Source: Nemertoderma westbladi (lineage: Eukaryota; Xenacoelomorpha; Nemertodermatida; Nemertodermatidae). Taken from it: a stretch of 52,741 nucleotides of DNA. The notes beneath the pieces were generated by a model that had not been told where the DNA came from, made no database searches, and worked only from the letters and a program-made list of their open reading frames with translations. Below are positions 40,701 to 50,960 of this stretch, piece by piece (positions within the stretch are counted from its first letter, which is position 1; each line of letters starts with the position of its first letter). The stretch covers positions 1 through 52,741 of the forward strand of contig JAUCBJ010006837.1 in the NCBI GenBank assembly GCA_032718475.1, in the 5' to 3' direction. Made by a program: the position numbers and the translations under genes.

Positions 40701-40935
40701 ATTACTTTTTTGCCCTATATTTTTTACTCAAATGCCCTATATATTTTTTAATACTTTTATGCCCTATATAAGTACTTTCCTGCCCTATATTTTTTACTCA
40801 AATGCCCTATATTTTTTTTTATACTTTTATGCCCTATATAAGTACTTTCCTGCCCTATATTTTTTACTCAAATGCCCTATATTTTTTTTTATACTTTTAT
40901 GCCCTATATAAGTACTTTTCTGCCCTTTATTTTTT
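40700..40935. repeat. Tandem repeat, 70-bp unit, about 3 copies
   Basis: TGCCCTATATTTTTTACTCA recurs at 40711, 40781 and 40851, with ATGCCCTATATAAGTACTTT between. The 70-bp unit itself contains three TGCCCTATAT sub-repeats. Confidence 0.9.
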
Positions 40936-41009
40936 TGGACTTAGCAAAACTGCTATACTTGACTGTTAGACTGTTGATTATTACTGTGCCTAACCCTAAT
41001 CAAAAAAAT

Positions 41010-41075
41010 AAACCAATAAATGCGTCAAATGTGTAAATAAATGGGTCAAATGTGTAAATAAATGGGTCCTAGTTA
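41010..41075. repeat. Short tandem repeat, 22-bp unit, 3 copies
   Basis: AATAAATGGGTCAAATGTGT-like units repeated three times before TCCTAGTTACAGG. Confidence 0.8.
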
Positions 41076-42173
41076 CAGGACCAGATTTGCCCTAGTAAGA
41101 GGGTTTGTGCAGCTACTAAATACACTACTGCATGCTCTAAATATTTCCCTAGATAAACTACTGTAGCACCCAAACGCGAGCATCGAGTTCGATGTCATTC
41201 TCATCCCTGGGTGGATATTGAGGTCACGAAGCTATTATTAATAGAAATAAACCAACCCATAGATTCCAAGAGACACGCAGCCATAATGATGAACAACTTC
41301 TAAAACAAACCCGCAATAAACTACAACTATAATTAGAAAGAAGAAGACTGCGTATATCAAAGAGAAAATTGCATTGGCTGGTAAAGACAGTAAAAAACTT
41401 TGGAAAGCCTTGAAAGACATGGCCCCCGTGGACTATTACAAAAACCTGGGAGTTTCGGAAATTTCTTTCGAATTTCACTCAACGACACATCAGCATATGA
41501 CGAGGTTTACAAAATATGTTCTAGGGTTGATGTTTCTAAAGCCACGGGATCGGATGAGATACCGCCAAAGATAATAAATGATGGGTTATCAGTCATTATA
41601 CTGTATCCCCATTATACTGTATTATACTGTATACTGTATATTATTAACCACTAAGTACCCTACAAGTTACAAGATCGCTTGTGTAAAGACTGCATATAAA
41701 AGCAGTGGTTCGCGACTAGAGAGAGGAAACTTTCACCCACTCTCATTACTTCCAATAATGTCTAAAATACTTGAAAGAGTTGCATTTAACCAACTACAAT
41801 TAATACCACCATATCAATAACAAACTAATAAATAAACTTCAATCGGGCTTTCGGGAGGGATATTTAACTGAAACCGCATTAATTTTTGTAGATAGCGCTA
41901 TTAGAAATGGCATGGACAATGGAAATCTCAATGGTATCGTCACTATCGACTTTCGAAAAGCCTTTGACTGTGTGAATCACAATATATTATTAGAAAAACT
42001 AAAGGCTACGGGCGCTACCGATAAAACAAAAGATTGGTTCGAATCATATCTCTCTGGTAGACAACAGTACGTTGCTATTGACAACACACGATCGGAGACT
42101 AAACCTATTAAAAAATGAGGTTCCCCAGGGATCTATCTTGGGAGTTCTACTGTACCAAGGAGACACTAACGAC

Positions 42174-42187
42174 TTCTACATGGTACT
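42174..42187. repeat. 14-bp target-site duplication, left copy
   Basis: TTCTACATGGTACT; the identical sequence at 46327-46340 closes the nested insertion. The target is LINE-A coding sequence. Confidence 0.9.
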
Positions 42188-43735
42188 ACTACTAGGATCG
42201 GCATGCTGCATTGCAGCTGCATTTTTAATAATGCTGTGCCGGCTTATCGACAAAATTGCACCGGCACAACTCCTTATCACCCATGACATTTGCTAGATCA
42301 TCCGCATCTTCAAGGCCAGTGTCCTTTAAGATGCGTCTCAAGAAAGTCATGGGCTGTCCACCATGCTTATCCACTCCATGAGGCTGCCAAAGTACAAGAT
42401 TATGCACTGGCTGGTCCTCACGGCGAAAGCAATGTCCTGCAAAGCGGAGGCGATTTTGTTCTAGTGTCAAGCTTGGGGGAACCAATGAGTCACCTCCAAT
42501 GTTATATAGTGTCTGGTTGGAGATGTGTGCATTGTACTTGACACAATGAACCCGGCGTAGCATTCTTGTGAATGTGCCATCCAGAGATTTGGTGTCCTCA
42601 GCAGTTAGAGCCCAGCATGGACTCCCATAGAGGAGTACTGGAACTACTGCTGCTCTAAATAATCGGACCTTAAGTTTCCGATTAATTCTCGGTGACTTCC
42701 AAATCCTGGAAAGCCTATTCAAGGCAGCCCATGCCTTTCCCTTACGTATTCGAAGGTCCTCACCTGACTTTCGGATCCATGATCCCAGGTAACAGAAGTC
42801 ATCCACATGCTCAAGCATACCATCGTTTGAGCTTATGCTCATCCGATCAGAGACTTGCTGAGGACTTTCAAAGTCAACTGTCAAAATGTTGGTCTTTCTG
42901 GAGTTAATAAAAAGACGATGAGCTAATGAGCCGAGGAGCCGTTGGGCTCCCTCTAGTGATTCTGTGAGTACTCCTAAGTCATCAGCAAAGTCTAGATCAG
43001 TTAGGTACTTGGCAGGATTTCCTCGACTTCTGGAGCCAGTAGGTGGAGTTATCATCACCCTATCATCATTATGATGATCTAAGGACATGCGTAGAACATA
43101 GGCAACAACAATTATGAACAAGAATGGTGCAAGTGTGTCTCCCTAGAGGACGCCCCATAACACTTGAAATGGTTTTGTTTCACCGTCAACAGTAGACACA
43201 AATGTTGTCGAACCATCGTATACTGATCTGATTGCTGCTATAATTTCATCAGGAATCCCATATAATGAAAGTATGCTGAACATACGTGAGCGAGAGACTG
43301 AAGCAAAGGCCTTGAAGAAGTCAACAAAGATAACAGCCAGACGCCTGTCTTTCTTTTTTGATAACTCTTAAATTATCCTTCTAAGTGCCAAAATGGGCTC
43401 CATGGTCCCACGACCTTTACGGAACCCATTCTGATTTCCACGGAGCAGTCTCTCAATGGGATCCCTGATGCGATTTAATAGAATTCTATTGTATAGCTTT
43501 CCAGCAATCGAGATCAATGAGATTCCCCGAAAATAACCATAGAGTGTTAGGTTGCCCTTCTTGGGAACTGGCACCAACTTATTTGTTTTCATTTCTTGTG
43601 GGACTCTTGTTGTTCGGTACATGTCTACTATGATGGGATAGATGAGCTTTAAACACTCAGGTATTTTAAAGACCTCAGGGGGTGTACGCGCTTTTGAAGA
43701 CCTTTAGCAGTTTAACCTGCCAAAATTTATATGTC
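42188..43735 (-). mobile_element. LINE-B, 5'-truncated reverse transcriptase copy
   Basis: On the minus strand the RT begins at about 43735-43690 and proceeds through LVPVPKKGNLTLY, NGFRKGRGTMEPILALRR, VIFVDFFKAFASV, GDTLAPFLFIIV and the catalytic LDFADDLGVL, then the same thumb region as the fragment at 7641-8128, ending KELCRCNFVDKPAQHY at about 42230. Only two nonsense codons break the RT: one before the ELSKKKDRR segment (about 43368) and a TAG just before GDTLAPF (about 43146), where the family has glutamine. The 3' end carries a short (TAG)n-like tail abutting the duplication at 42187. The endonuclease is absent. QGDTLAP-type RTs differ from the PQGS type of LINE-A and LINE-beta, so this is another family. 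Confidence 0.88.
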
Positions 43736-43739
43736 TTTT

Positions 43740-44957
43740 GGTTTATAAATAGACTTTAGAAATTGACAAATATTTAATACCAATAAACACAACATTAGCA
43801 GAAGCCAGCCTAGTGCGCGTCCATTCACCCGCTGGATATACCCGGGAGACTGGATTCTGAGGGCTTAGATTATTATTGCAGTGTAAGCTTACTGTATTAT
43901 TCGATTGATCGTTAATAAATAATTTCTGACTAATATTATTCACTTTCGGGAAATATTAACAGTTCCTTTAGGACGTGGCGCTCTATCTAGGTAAACAGAG
44001 ATATGACTTATACTAATCACAACGGTAAGTCGGTAAGGCTTATGATTCACGTATGAGGCGCATTCTTTAGGAAATGCTTAGTTATCAGTCACAATCATGC
44101 ACACTACCGGTAACACACAATACTGCTCACTTATTTGCCGACCGTCAATGAATTTTATCATATATAAAGAGAACAGCAACTGACTCATGTAGTGCTTATC
44201 AAATAGCATTAAATTCACTACAAACCACAATAATATAAGTCGCAATCGCTATATGTAACCTGTCTCTCTAACCTGTAGTGTATCAAGAAAATTGGGAAAT
44301 TTGGGTTCTTTATAAATGTTCTCCAAATAATATTCAACCAACTGATACAAAATATGACAACAGTAAAAAGCATTAAGACGGTAGGTTAAGATATGATATG
44401 ACAAGTTATGAACTGGTATGTTATGATATGAACTGAACTGATAACAGTTATACGCTCTATAATCTTAAGCCTACTAATGTTTCTTCTAAAGTCTGAAACG
44501 AATTGACTCTAGAGCCGGTGTTCCTGGCCTAGATAGAAACAACACAACAGTATCAAGAAAAACAGTAAGACTGAACACTCCTAGCACGATCTGCCAAATA
44601 TCTCCACATCGACAGAAAAAATCGCTCTGATTGGCTGTTAAGCTAAACAAAGAACCATGTGTCCAATGGCCGTTTCCATGTCAGCAACCAGCTGTTAGAT
44701 GTCGTAATCTGAATCATCAAGGCTAAGCTGTGCCAGGGTATTTGACGCATTGCGGGTTTTTTGCCTTACCATGTCCGCCAAAGCACACATATAGAAGAAT
44801 GACTTTTATGTCCGTTAAAACACCTATAACGGTACCTTGCGGGCGAGGGGGACTGATTATATCCGCAAAAGCTTTTACACCGCTCCCAGAAAATGGGATT
44901 CAAGTTTATAAATATACAAAAATCACAGTTTCTAATATATGTAAATACTCTAAACAG
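43740..44957. other. Gene-free stretch inside the nested insertion
   Basis: No ORF with a domain. On the minus strand two CCAAT-type boxes occur (near 44662 and 44630, the latter in AGCCAATCAGAGCG), and a TATATAAAG occurs on the plus strand near 44161. They could be promoter remnants but no transcription unit is evident. Confidence 0.4.
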
Positions 44958-46190
44958 TTAGCCTTTCTTGCGCGGACGGCGTTTACGCAGTTTTTTAAAG
45001 CTGGCCAGAGTCCTTTTCTCTTTGGGGCGAGCCACTTTACAAGGAGGGCTATAACTCCTGGGTGAAGGGTGCAATATAATTGCATCAGAGGGTGTAGGAT
45101 TATGGTCGGTGTATCTGCCAGTCGAAGTGCCGGGTTGATTGACATCAACGTCGGGGGAGCGGGGTCTAACGGCTTTGAGGGCGCGTTTTAAGACAGCCGC
45201 TCTTACGGGTCCTTTACGAGTGGTCTGAACGAGAGCCGTGGGTGGACCATAGGCAGTTAGAAACCTCCGGGGTTTAATGGTTCTTTCCAACTCGTGTTCG
45301 CGGGCTCGGTATTCGTAAGGCCGTCGATATACTTCCTGTAACTCGGGGTGTGAGTTAACAAATAAGTCTCCATAGTCCGGATCCTGACGGTTATAATTGA
45401 TTAAGTTATAGGAATGAAGGTCGCTAGGATTAACACTCCTGAGAAATTTGCGTACGAACTTGGTTGAAATACATTCTCCGACGCGCTTCAGTAGTTCGTA
45501 ACTCGATATGCGTGATTTCTGTTCGACAGAAGCGAATAGATAAGGATGGAACGCATAAACTCCTTCGTAAGCGCGTCCAGGATAATAGCGATGGCGCGAA
45601 TCACAATGTAAATCAGCGTTCGCTTCCCAAGCTCTAATGTAACGTAGTGTGATCATTTCATCTACGCTTTCCAAATCGTGATTAAAAGGGCAATCGAAAC
45701 TGGCGTGTCCCTTTAGTTGACAATGGTGACATTGAGTCATAAATTGAGGGCAAACCGCAAAAATGTGCAAGTTATTGAGTCTGCAATACGCACAATAAAT
45801 TTCCATCACCGGTTGTTCGTGGAAATAGGAACAGCGGACGTTTGTGTCCATGGGCGTAACATGGTCTCTCGATGCGCATAACCGACAACGTTGCCGAGAA
45901 ACATAGTTGGCATGGCGATAATTGTACGCAGTGAGACACTGTGGACCTTGATACCATTCTAGGATGTAATCGTTGTCGCTGTTCCGGGCGCGATAGGCTG
46001 AATCTCCTCAGATTCTAGGCATATTGGTTCGTCTTCCCAGTCTGTTACGAATAGAATTTTCGTGATATATTCTCGGTTTATCGTTACGACTCCGCTGGGT
46101 ATGATATTTAAATAGAACCATTTCCCTTTCGGTGTCTACATCGTCCGTATCATGTAAATCGATAGGATGGCCGGTAGTTAGTAAGTCCAT
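44958..46190 (-). pseudogene. Unidentified Cys/His-rich zinc-finger ORF with one in-frame TGA
   Basis: One minus-strand frame runs from an ATG at 46190 to TAA at 44958, about 410 codons, broken only by a TGA at about 46010-46008. The downstream part alone has an ATG at 45851 (297 residues). Cys/His pairs cluster around the second ATG: a CRLC pair upstream of it, then (numbering from that ATG) C7, H11, C20/C23, C34, C41/C44, H49, C54, H58, giving a zinc-knuckle-like block. The tail is Arg/Lys-rich and ends KKLRKRRPRKKG. I do not recognise the family. A nucleic-acid-binding role is inferred from the knuckles and basic tail; a retrotransposon ORF1 product, a captured host gene or an endogenous virus-like gene are all possible. 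It lies between two pieces of LINE-B in the same orientation, 9 bp from the upstream piece. Confidence 0.6.
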
Positions 46191-46198
46191 ATACGTAA

Positions 46199-46326
46199 GT
46201 CCGGCTTGTCAACAAAATTGCACCGCCACAACTCCCTATCACCCATGACATTTGCTAGATCATCCGCATCTTTAAGGGCAGTGTCCTTTAAGATGCGTCT
46301 CAAGAAAGTCATGGGCTGTCCACATG
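46199..46326 (-). mobile_element. Second, short LINE-B C-terminal fragment
   Basis: On the minus strand 46326-46199 encodes QPMTFLRRILKDTALKDADD and ends NFVDKP, about 95% identical by eye to the same segment of the larger LINE-B copy at 42245-42360. It starts exactly at the right 14-bp duplication and stops where the zinc-finger ORF region begins. It duplicates sequence already present at the other end of the insertion. Confidence 0.85.
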
Positions 46327-46340
46327 TTCTACATGGTACT
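46327..46340. repeat. 14-bp target-site duplication, right copy
   Basis: TTCTACATGGTACT, identical to 42174-42187. Confidence 0.9.
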
Positions 46341-47524
46341 GTAATAGAGGATGACACCCTGGTCCCAACCTTTGCTGATGACACAAACTTAATAAAAACC
46401 AATGATAACTGAGAATTAATTTCTAAAAGTTTGAGTTCAACAATGGACAGAGTATTCGTCTGATGTGTACAAAATAAACTGACAATACTTTGATAAGACC
46501 TACAGCATACTCATTGGAACACACCATAAGATAGCTTCCTCTCCTGAATTATAAGTCTTTTGTGGTGGACAACGTACAAAAAATGCAAAATCGGTCACTT
46601 ACCTTGGCTCCGTGCTAGACCAATATCTAAGTGGGACCGAGATGGCCACAAAGGTAATAAAGAAATGTAACAATAGATTGAAGTTTTTACATAGATAAGA
46701 TATGGCGGATTACTAGACTACTATACAAGACGTTTGCTATGCAATAGGCCTACACTGATACAACCACATATCGATTACGCCGCATCTACTTGGTTTTACA
46801 GCATAACTCAACGCCTTCGTAAGCAATTGGAAGCACTGCAGAGGAAATGTGTTAGATATTGCCTTGGTTACGGTCCTCGTGAACGTATTGGAATCCAACA
46901 CTTCAAATAAATAAATTGGCTCCCTCTAAACGAAAGAATAAAGGCAGTTATAGCATCACATATGTTCAAAATTGTTAACAACATATCCCCCGATTACATG
47001 TCAGACCTCGTTACCATTCGTTGTCAAACACACTCACTGCGTTCTACTGAGTCATCAGCTGTGCTCCACAATTGTACGATAGTTTGCGGCAAGAAAGCGT
47101 TCACATTGAAAACTTTAGAAGTGTTCAAACACAACCTACAGTACAGCAGCTGCTAACTGAAAATTCAAATGAATACATTTGTCATGATTATTAAAGATAA
47201 CAAACATTGTATTTTATTGAACTTCATAATTATTTATTTTATAGGCCCAACAGCAGTGTTTTTATTATTGTATTTATTGACTTTTTTTAAAGTTACTTTT
47301 AGACTTTCATTTCATTGGCGCCATTCCATTTTCATTACAATTTTGGTGCAAATAATATTGTCTGCCGCATAGAGCACAGGGACCCTTATGGAAACGAGGT
47401 AAAACCTCATAAGACTATCCCTCCATTTTAATCTAATATTGCACATTTCCTACTGGTTTTTTTATTTAATTTTTCTGTTTTATTGATGTCTACTTGTACC
47501 CTGTCAAATAAATTTTACCCGAGG

Positions 47525-48120
47525 TATGTGATACTACTTTTAAACTGTAGCTACGTAACTGATATATTTTAAACTGTAAAGTCAATTTTATTTCAAGTTT
47601 AATACCATATACACGTGATTTATTGTAAACTACTGTACAGAGTTAGACCATTTATGTTACCTAGGCAAGTCAATTTTATTATATATTTTTAAATATGTAT
47701 TATCCTGCCGTCCATTAATTTACTGATTTACAGTAATAACAACTTTTCGCTTGATTTTAATCCAATCAACTACATTTTATTTGCATTTCAGTTAACGTGC
47801 CAGATTCAATTAAACCCACAGCTTCAGATTGTGTTGTGTATTTTAATTATTTTTATCAGCCTCATCCACATAATATTCTACCTCCATTATTAGCCATGTT
47901 TGGATTTTTAGTATTTTTAGATTCACCGCCCGAAATGTAATTGTATTGTGGTAATTTTTAAATTTATCAGTCTACCTATCTTTTTAATTATTTTTAAGTT
48001 CATCAGCTTCAGCCCCCCATTTTGTATTTATATTATTTTTTAGTTAATCAATCCCACCACCACTTAAACTTCTCACCGCCACAACTATAATTAAATTCAA
48101 TTTATTTTATTTCCATAGAC
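47525..48120. other. Gene-free AT-rich stretch
   Basis: No ORF with a domain and no clear repeat structure seen. Confidence 0.4.
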
Positions 48121-48129
48121 TGCATAATG

Positions 48130-48178
48130 ATTGACGTGGGCCCCATAGCATAGCTAGTGTAGGGCACCACGTCAATCA
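48130..48178. mobile_element. 49-bp hairpin insert between 8-bp direct repeats
   Basis: ATTGACGTGG at the left and CCACGTCAAT at the right form an inverted repeat, with a CATAGCATAGCTAGTG centre. GCATAATG is duplicated at 48122-48129 and 48179-48186. It looks like a tiny internal-deletion derivative of a DNA transposon with an 8-bp duplication. Confidence 0.55.
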
Positions 48179-48399
48179 GCATAATGAATGCACTACATAA
48201 GATACAATACACATCAATTAATTAATGAATACGCCGACCGTAGATACTGCCTCAACAATGCGCATCCAGCAAGACTAGTTATTAGTGTTCACATTGGCGC
48301 CGCACGACACAGATGAGCTGGATTAGCCAGAGCCATCATAAAAATAAAATCATAAATTGAGAGCATTGCAATCCCTGATACATATTGCCACTATTCAAT

Positions 48400-48590
48400 C
48401 ATACCCCATTCAGATGTGATTTTAATCGTTTAGAGAAAGTAATTTTTGACTTTATATTTCGTATTTCTTCAGATAATTCATTCCATAGTTTTGTTCCTTG
48501 ATATTTAAATGATCTTCGGGCAACTTGAAGCCTAACAGAAGGTACCCAGAAATTTCCCCTAGAGGCGAACCGCGTGTTGTGACTATGGAC
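48400..48590 (-). mobile_element. LINE C-terminal remnant (LINE-C)
   Basis: The minus strand from about 48585 down to 48411 reads HNTRFASRGNFWVPSVRLQ, then GTKLWNELSEEIRN and RLKSHLNGV before a stop, the classic C-terminal tail of Jockey/CR1-group LINE proteins. The RT domain is missing. Confidence 0.8.
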
Positions 48591-48639
48591 GGTACTCGCA
48601 GGTACAAAGCATCATACAAAGCCTCATTCCACCTGTATT

Positions 48640-49078
48640 TTAATCGTTCACCAATCCGTTCTGTTTGTATTTTAAATAATATTCATCGCCGCTGTATTTT
48701 GAATTTCACTGGGACCCTTATGGAAACGCGGTTCACCGCATAAGGCTATCCCTCCATTTTAACGTTTGCAATTGGTACAGCTCATTAAGACTATTTTTAA
48801 ACTTTTAATTAGGTAATCATAAATCGTGCTGATTAGACAAGCCCGATATCATAGACGTTCACTACACATAGCTACACTATTTTCAGTTACATTTTTATTT
48901 ACTTTCAGTTTGATCAGTAGGCCCTATCTATTACTTAATGAATTAAATACAGTAGTAACTACACGTACACTAAACACTATTATATATTATTTACCAGTTC
49001 CTTATTTTAGTGTTTAATATGTAAATTGTTTTATATTGTTAATCTGGAAAAAAATATCGATCAATCAATCAATCAATT
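48640..49078 (+). mobile_element. LINE 3' UTR with (ATCA)n tail
   Basis: Carries the hairpin GGGACCCTTATGG...CATAAGGCTATCCC (48711-48755), nearly the same as in the LINE-A 3' UTR at 47379-47424, and ends in ATCAATCAATCAATCAAT at about 49059-49076. No coding part is left. Confidence 0.7.
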
Positions 49079-49177
49079 GGACAGCCCGATTTACTTAAAA
49101 CAATGTAAAATAAATTACCGGTGAATTAGGATTTATGTACTGTATATAGGCCTATTAAGTAATGTGCGTGCAGTATG

Positions 49178-49185
49178 TATAAAAG
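49178..49185 (+). promoter_or_regulatory. TATA box of the TRIM-like gene
   Basis: TATAAAAG lies 95 bp before the ATG at 49281, with CA-containing initiator-like sequences (AGTCAGACTCAGTAC) about 40 bp downstream. It is the most canonical core promoter in the window. Confidence 0.65.
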
Positions 49186-49280
49186 TCAATCAATCAACCC
49201 ACACAGCACAAGCAGACAGAGTCAGACTCAGTACAACACAACACAGACAGTGAGCTGATCAGTACACAGGACACAGCAGT

Positions 49281-50723
49281 ATGGCAGTAGGCCTACTATC
49301 TGATCTGATAATGGAACAAGAACAATTACTGGAACGAGAGTTGGAATGTTCTATTTGTCTACGATTATTGGAGAAGCCGCGAGTGTTGAAGTGTTCTCAC
49401 TCGTTTTGCTTCAAATGTATCGCTAAAGTTTCTAAACAACTCGGTGATGGACTATCGATAGAATGTCCGCGGTGTCGGAATCCCACCGAGGTGAAGAAAC
49501 TCGAATCGTTGCCGGTCGTCAATCATATTATATCTTCAATGATCGATTTGATTCGCAAAGATAAGATATGTGAGGGATGTCGAAAAAATAAAGGAACGAA
49601 TCCCTGTGAAGATTGCGGGACAGAATTGTGCCGACCGTGTGAACTCTTCCATGTCTGTGATGATGTTAACCAAACTGATTCGGCAGCAGCGGGTGGACAG
49701 GCGGGATGCAGCTTTGATGACATTGAGCTGGAAAAACAAGGAGCAGTTGGTGGATCTAAAGAACCGGATCCGGATCTGTGTGGAATCCACGGTCTAAACA
49801 AACGTCATTATTGCGAGAAATGCGAATCTCTTGTATGCCGTCAATGCCATTCAGTTGACGGTGTTTCTAAAGATCACGAGATTTTGTATTCAAACGAAGT
49901 CTGTCAAACAATCCGAGGAAACTTAGTAGACGGTCCGTGGAAGTTGAGGTCGCGATTGGAGAATAAACTAACAGTGTTGGAAGGAATTCTGGAGGATTTA
50001 GACGACGTCACTAAAGTTTCCACCGACGACGTCCGCAAACACTTCCAATGTTTATACAACGAATTAAAGGCGGCTGAAGATGCGATGATGAAGGAGATTG
50101 GGGATCTAAAAACCGAAACGGCGGATAAAATATCCGCAGCAAAAGAAAATCTCGCTGATATTGGAATTCCTGAAGAGAACGAATATTATAAGAAGATAAA
50201 GAATTCCGAGTTGATCAAAGAAATACCGGAAGCCAAGAAGATCCTAAAGAAATACAAAGAAATCGAGCAGCGGATCTCTGAGGTTGAACTTGTTGCGGTG
50301 CCGGAAATACGTTTCGTTCCAGTCGAGTTACCAAAGGGGTTGGGAGGGTTTATCGGTCGTGTTTGTGTCGTAAATAAAGGGGATTTAGGAGAGAAGGGGA
50401 GGGATCCAGAGGAGATGGAGAAGGTGGGGGATCCAGTGGGGCTGGGGAAGGTGGGGGATCCAGTGGAGGTAGAGAAGGTAGATGATCCAGTGGGGCTGGG
50501 GAAGGTGGGGGATCCAGTGGGTCTGGTGAAGGTGGGGGATCCAGTGGGGCTTAGGAAGGTGGGAGATCCAGCGGAGCTGGAGAAGGTGGAGGTTCCAGTG
50601 GGGGTGGATAAGGTGGGGGATGCAGTGGGTCTGGTGGAGGTGGGGGATCCAGGGGAGCTGGAGAAGGTGGAGGATCCATTTGGGCCGGAGAAGGTGGGGG
50701 ATCCAGATCCGTGGGGACGATAA
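49281..50723 (+). CDS. TRIM-like RING/B-box/coiled-coil protein, probably an E3 ubiquitin ligase
   Basis: 480 residues. An N-terminal C3HC4 RING (C23, C26, C38, H40, C43, C46, C62, C65) is the E2-binding module of E3 ubiquitin ligases. B-box 1 follows (C97, C100, C109, C112, C117, C120), then B-box 2 (C167, H170, C178, C181, C186, C189, H199) and a helical, Lys/Glu-rich coiled coil (about 215-330). This is the tripartite-motif order. From about residue 375 the protein consists of 9-residue VGDPVGLGK-type repeats encoded by a 27-bp minisatellite. The frame ends at 50723 because of a 1-bp loss inside that array near 50710; propeller-like coding sequence continues downstream in other frames. So this is the intact front of a longer gene, or a C-terminally truncated product. 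The ATG is the first in frame after the TATA box. A TAGGCCTA palindrome overlaps codons 3-6. Confidence 0.85.
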   Translation: MAVGLLSDLIMEQEQLLERELECSICLRLLEKPRVLKCSHSFCFKCIAKVSKQLGDGLSIECPRCRNPTEVKKLESLPVVNHIISSMIDLIRKDKICEGCRKNKGTNPCEDCGTELCRPCELFHVCDDVNQTDSAAAGGQAGCSFDDIELEKQGAVGGSKEPDPDLCGIHGLNKRHYCEKCESLVCRQCHSVDGVSKDHEILYSNEVCQTIRGNLVDGPWKLRSRLENKLTVLEGILEDLDDVTKVSTDDVRKHFQCLYNELKAAEDAMMKEIGDLKTETADKISAAKENLADIGIPEENEYYKKIKNSELIKEIPEAKKILKKYKEIEQRISEVELVAVPEIRFVPVELPKGLGGFIGRVCVVNKGDLGEKGRDPEEMEKVGDPVGLGKVGDPVEVEKVDDPVGLGKVGDPVGLVKVGDPVGLRKVGDPAELEKVEVPVGVDKVGDAVGLVEVGDPGELEKVEDPFGPEKVGDPDPWGR

Positions 50724-50960
50724 GGTGGGGAATCCAGTGGAGCTAGGAGTGGTTGTGGATCCAATGGAGCTGGATCAGGTGGGGGAGCTGGTGAAGGTGG
50801 GGGATCCAGTGGGGCTCGGGGAGGTGGGGGATCCATTTGGGCCGGAGAAGGTGGGGGATCCAGATCCAGTAGGGACGGAGAAGGTGGGGGATCCAGTGGG
50901 GGTAGAGAAGTGGAGCTTCAGGGAAACTGAAGAAGGTGGGGGATCCAGTGGGGGTTGAAA
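50395..50960 (+). repeat. Coding minisatellite, 27-bp unit, in the TRIM-like gene
   Basis: Units of the form GTGGGGGATCCAGTGGGGCT+GGGGAAG encode VGDPVGLGK-like nonapeptides, about 20 copies with many substitutions and some shortened units. Very G-rich on the plus strand. Two frame changes fall within it (about 50710 and 50905-50935). Confidence 0.9.

Larger units (their letters stand above)
41350..47520 (+). mobile_element. LINE-A, old non-LTR retrotransposon split by a later insertion
   Basis: The left part (to 42187) shows decayed RT pieces in several frames: DVSKATGSDEIPPKI, LLPIMSKILERVAFNQL, NKLQSGFREGYLTETAL, GIVTIDFRKAFDCVNH and VPQGSILGVLLY. The right part resumes at 46327 with VIEDDTLVPTFADDTNL (catalytic ADD), then a thumb/C-terminal region (RLRKQLEALQRKCVRYCLGYG, MFKIVNNISPDYM) ending about 47156. 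The 3' UTR hairpin GGGACCCTTATG...CATAAG is at 47379-47424. The interruption (42188-46326) is a separate nested insertion. Many stops: an old, dead copy. Confidence 0.85.

Noticed and set aside
46008-46010. Selenocysteine recoding at the TGA in the zinc-finger ORF
   Set aside because: No evidence for a SECIS element or a redox context can be seen; a nonsense mutation is the simpler reading.
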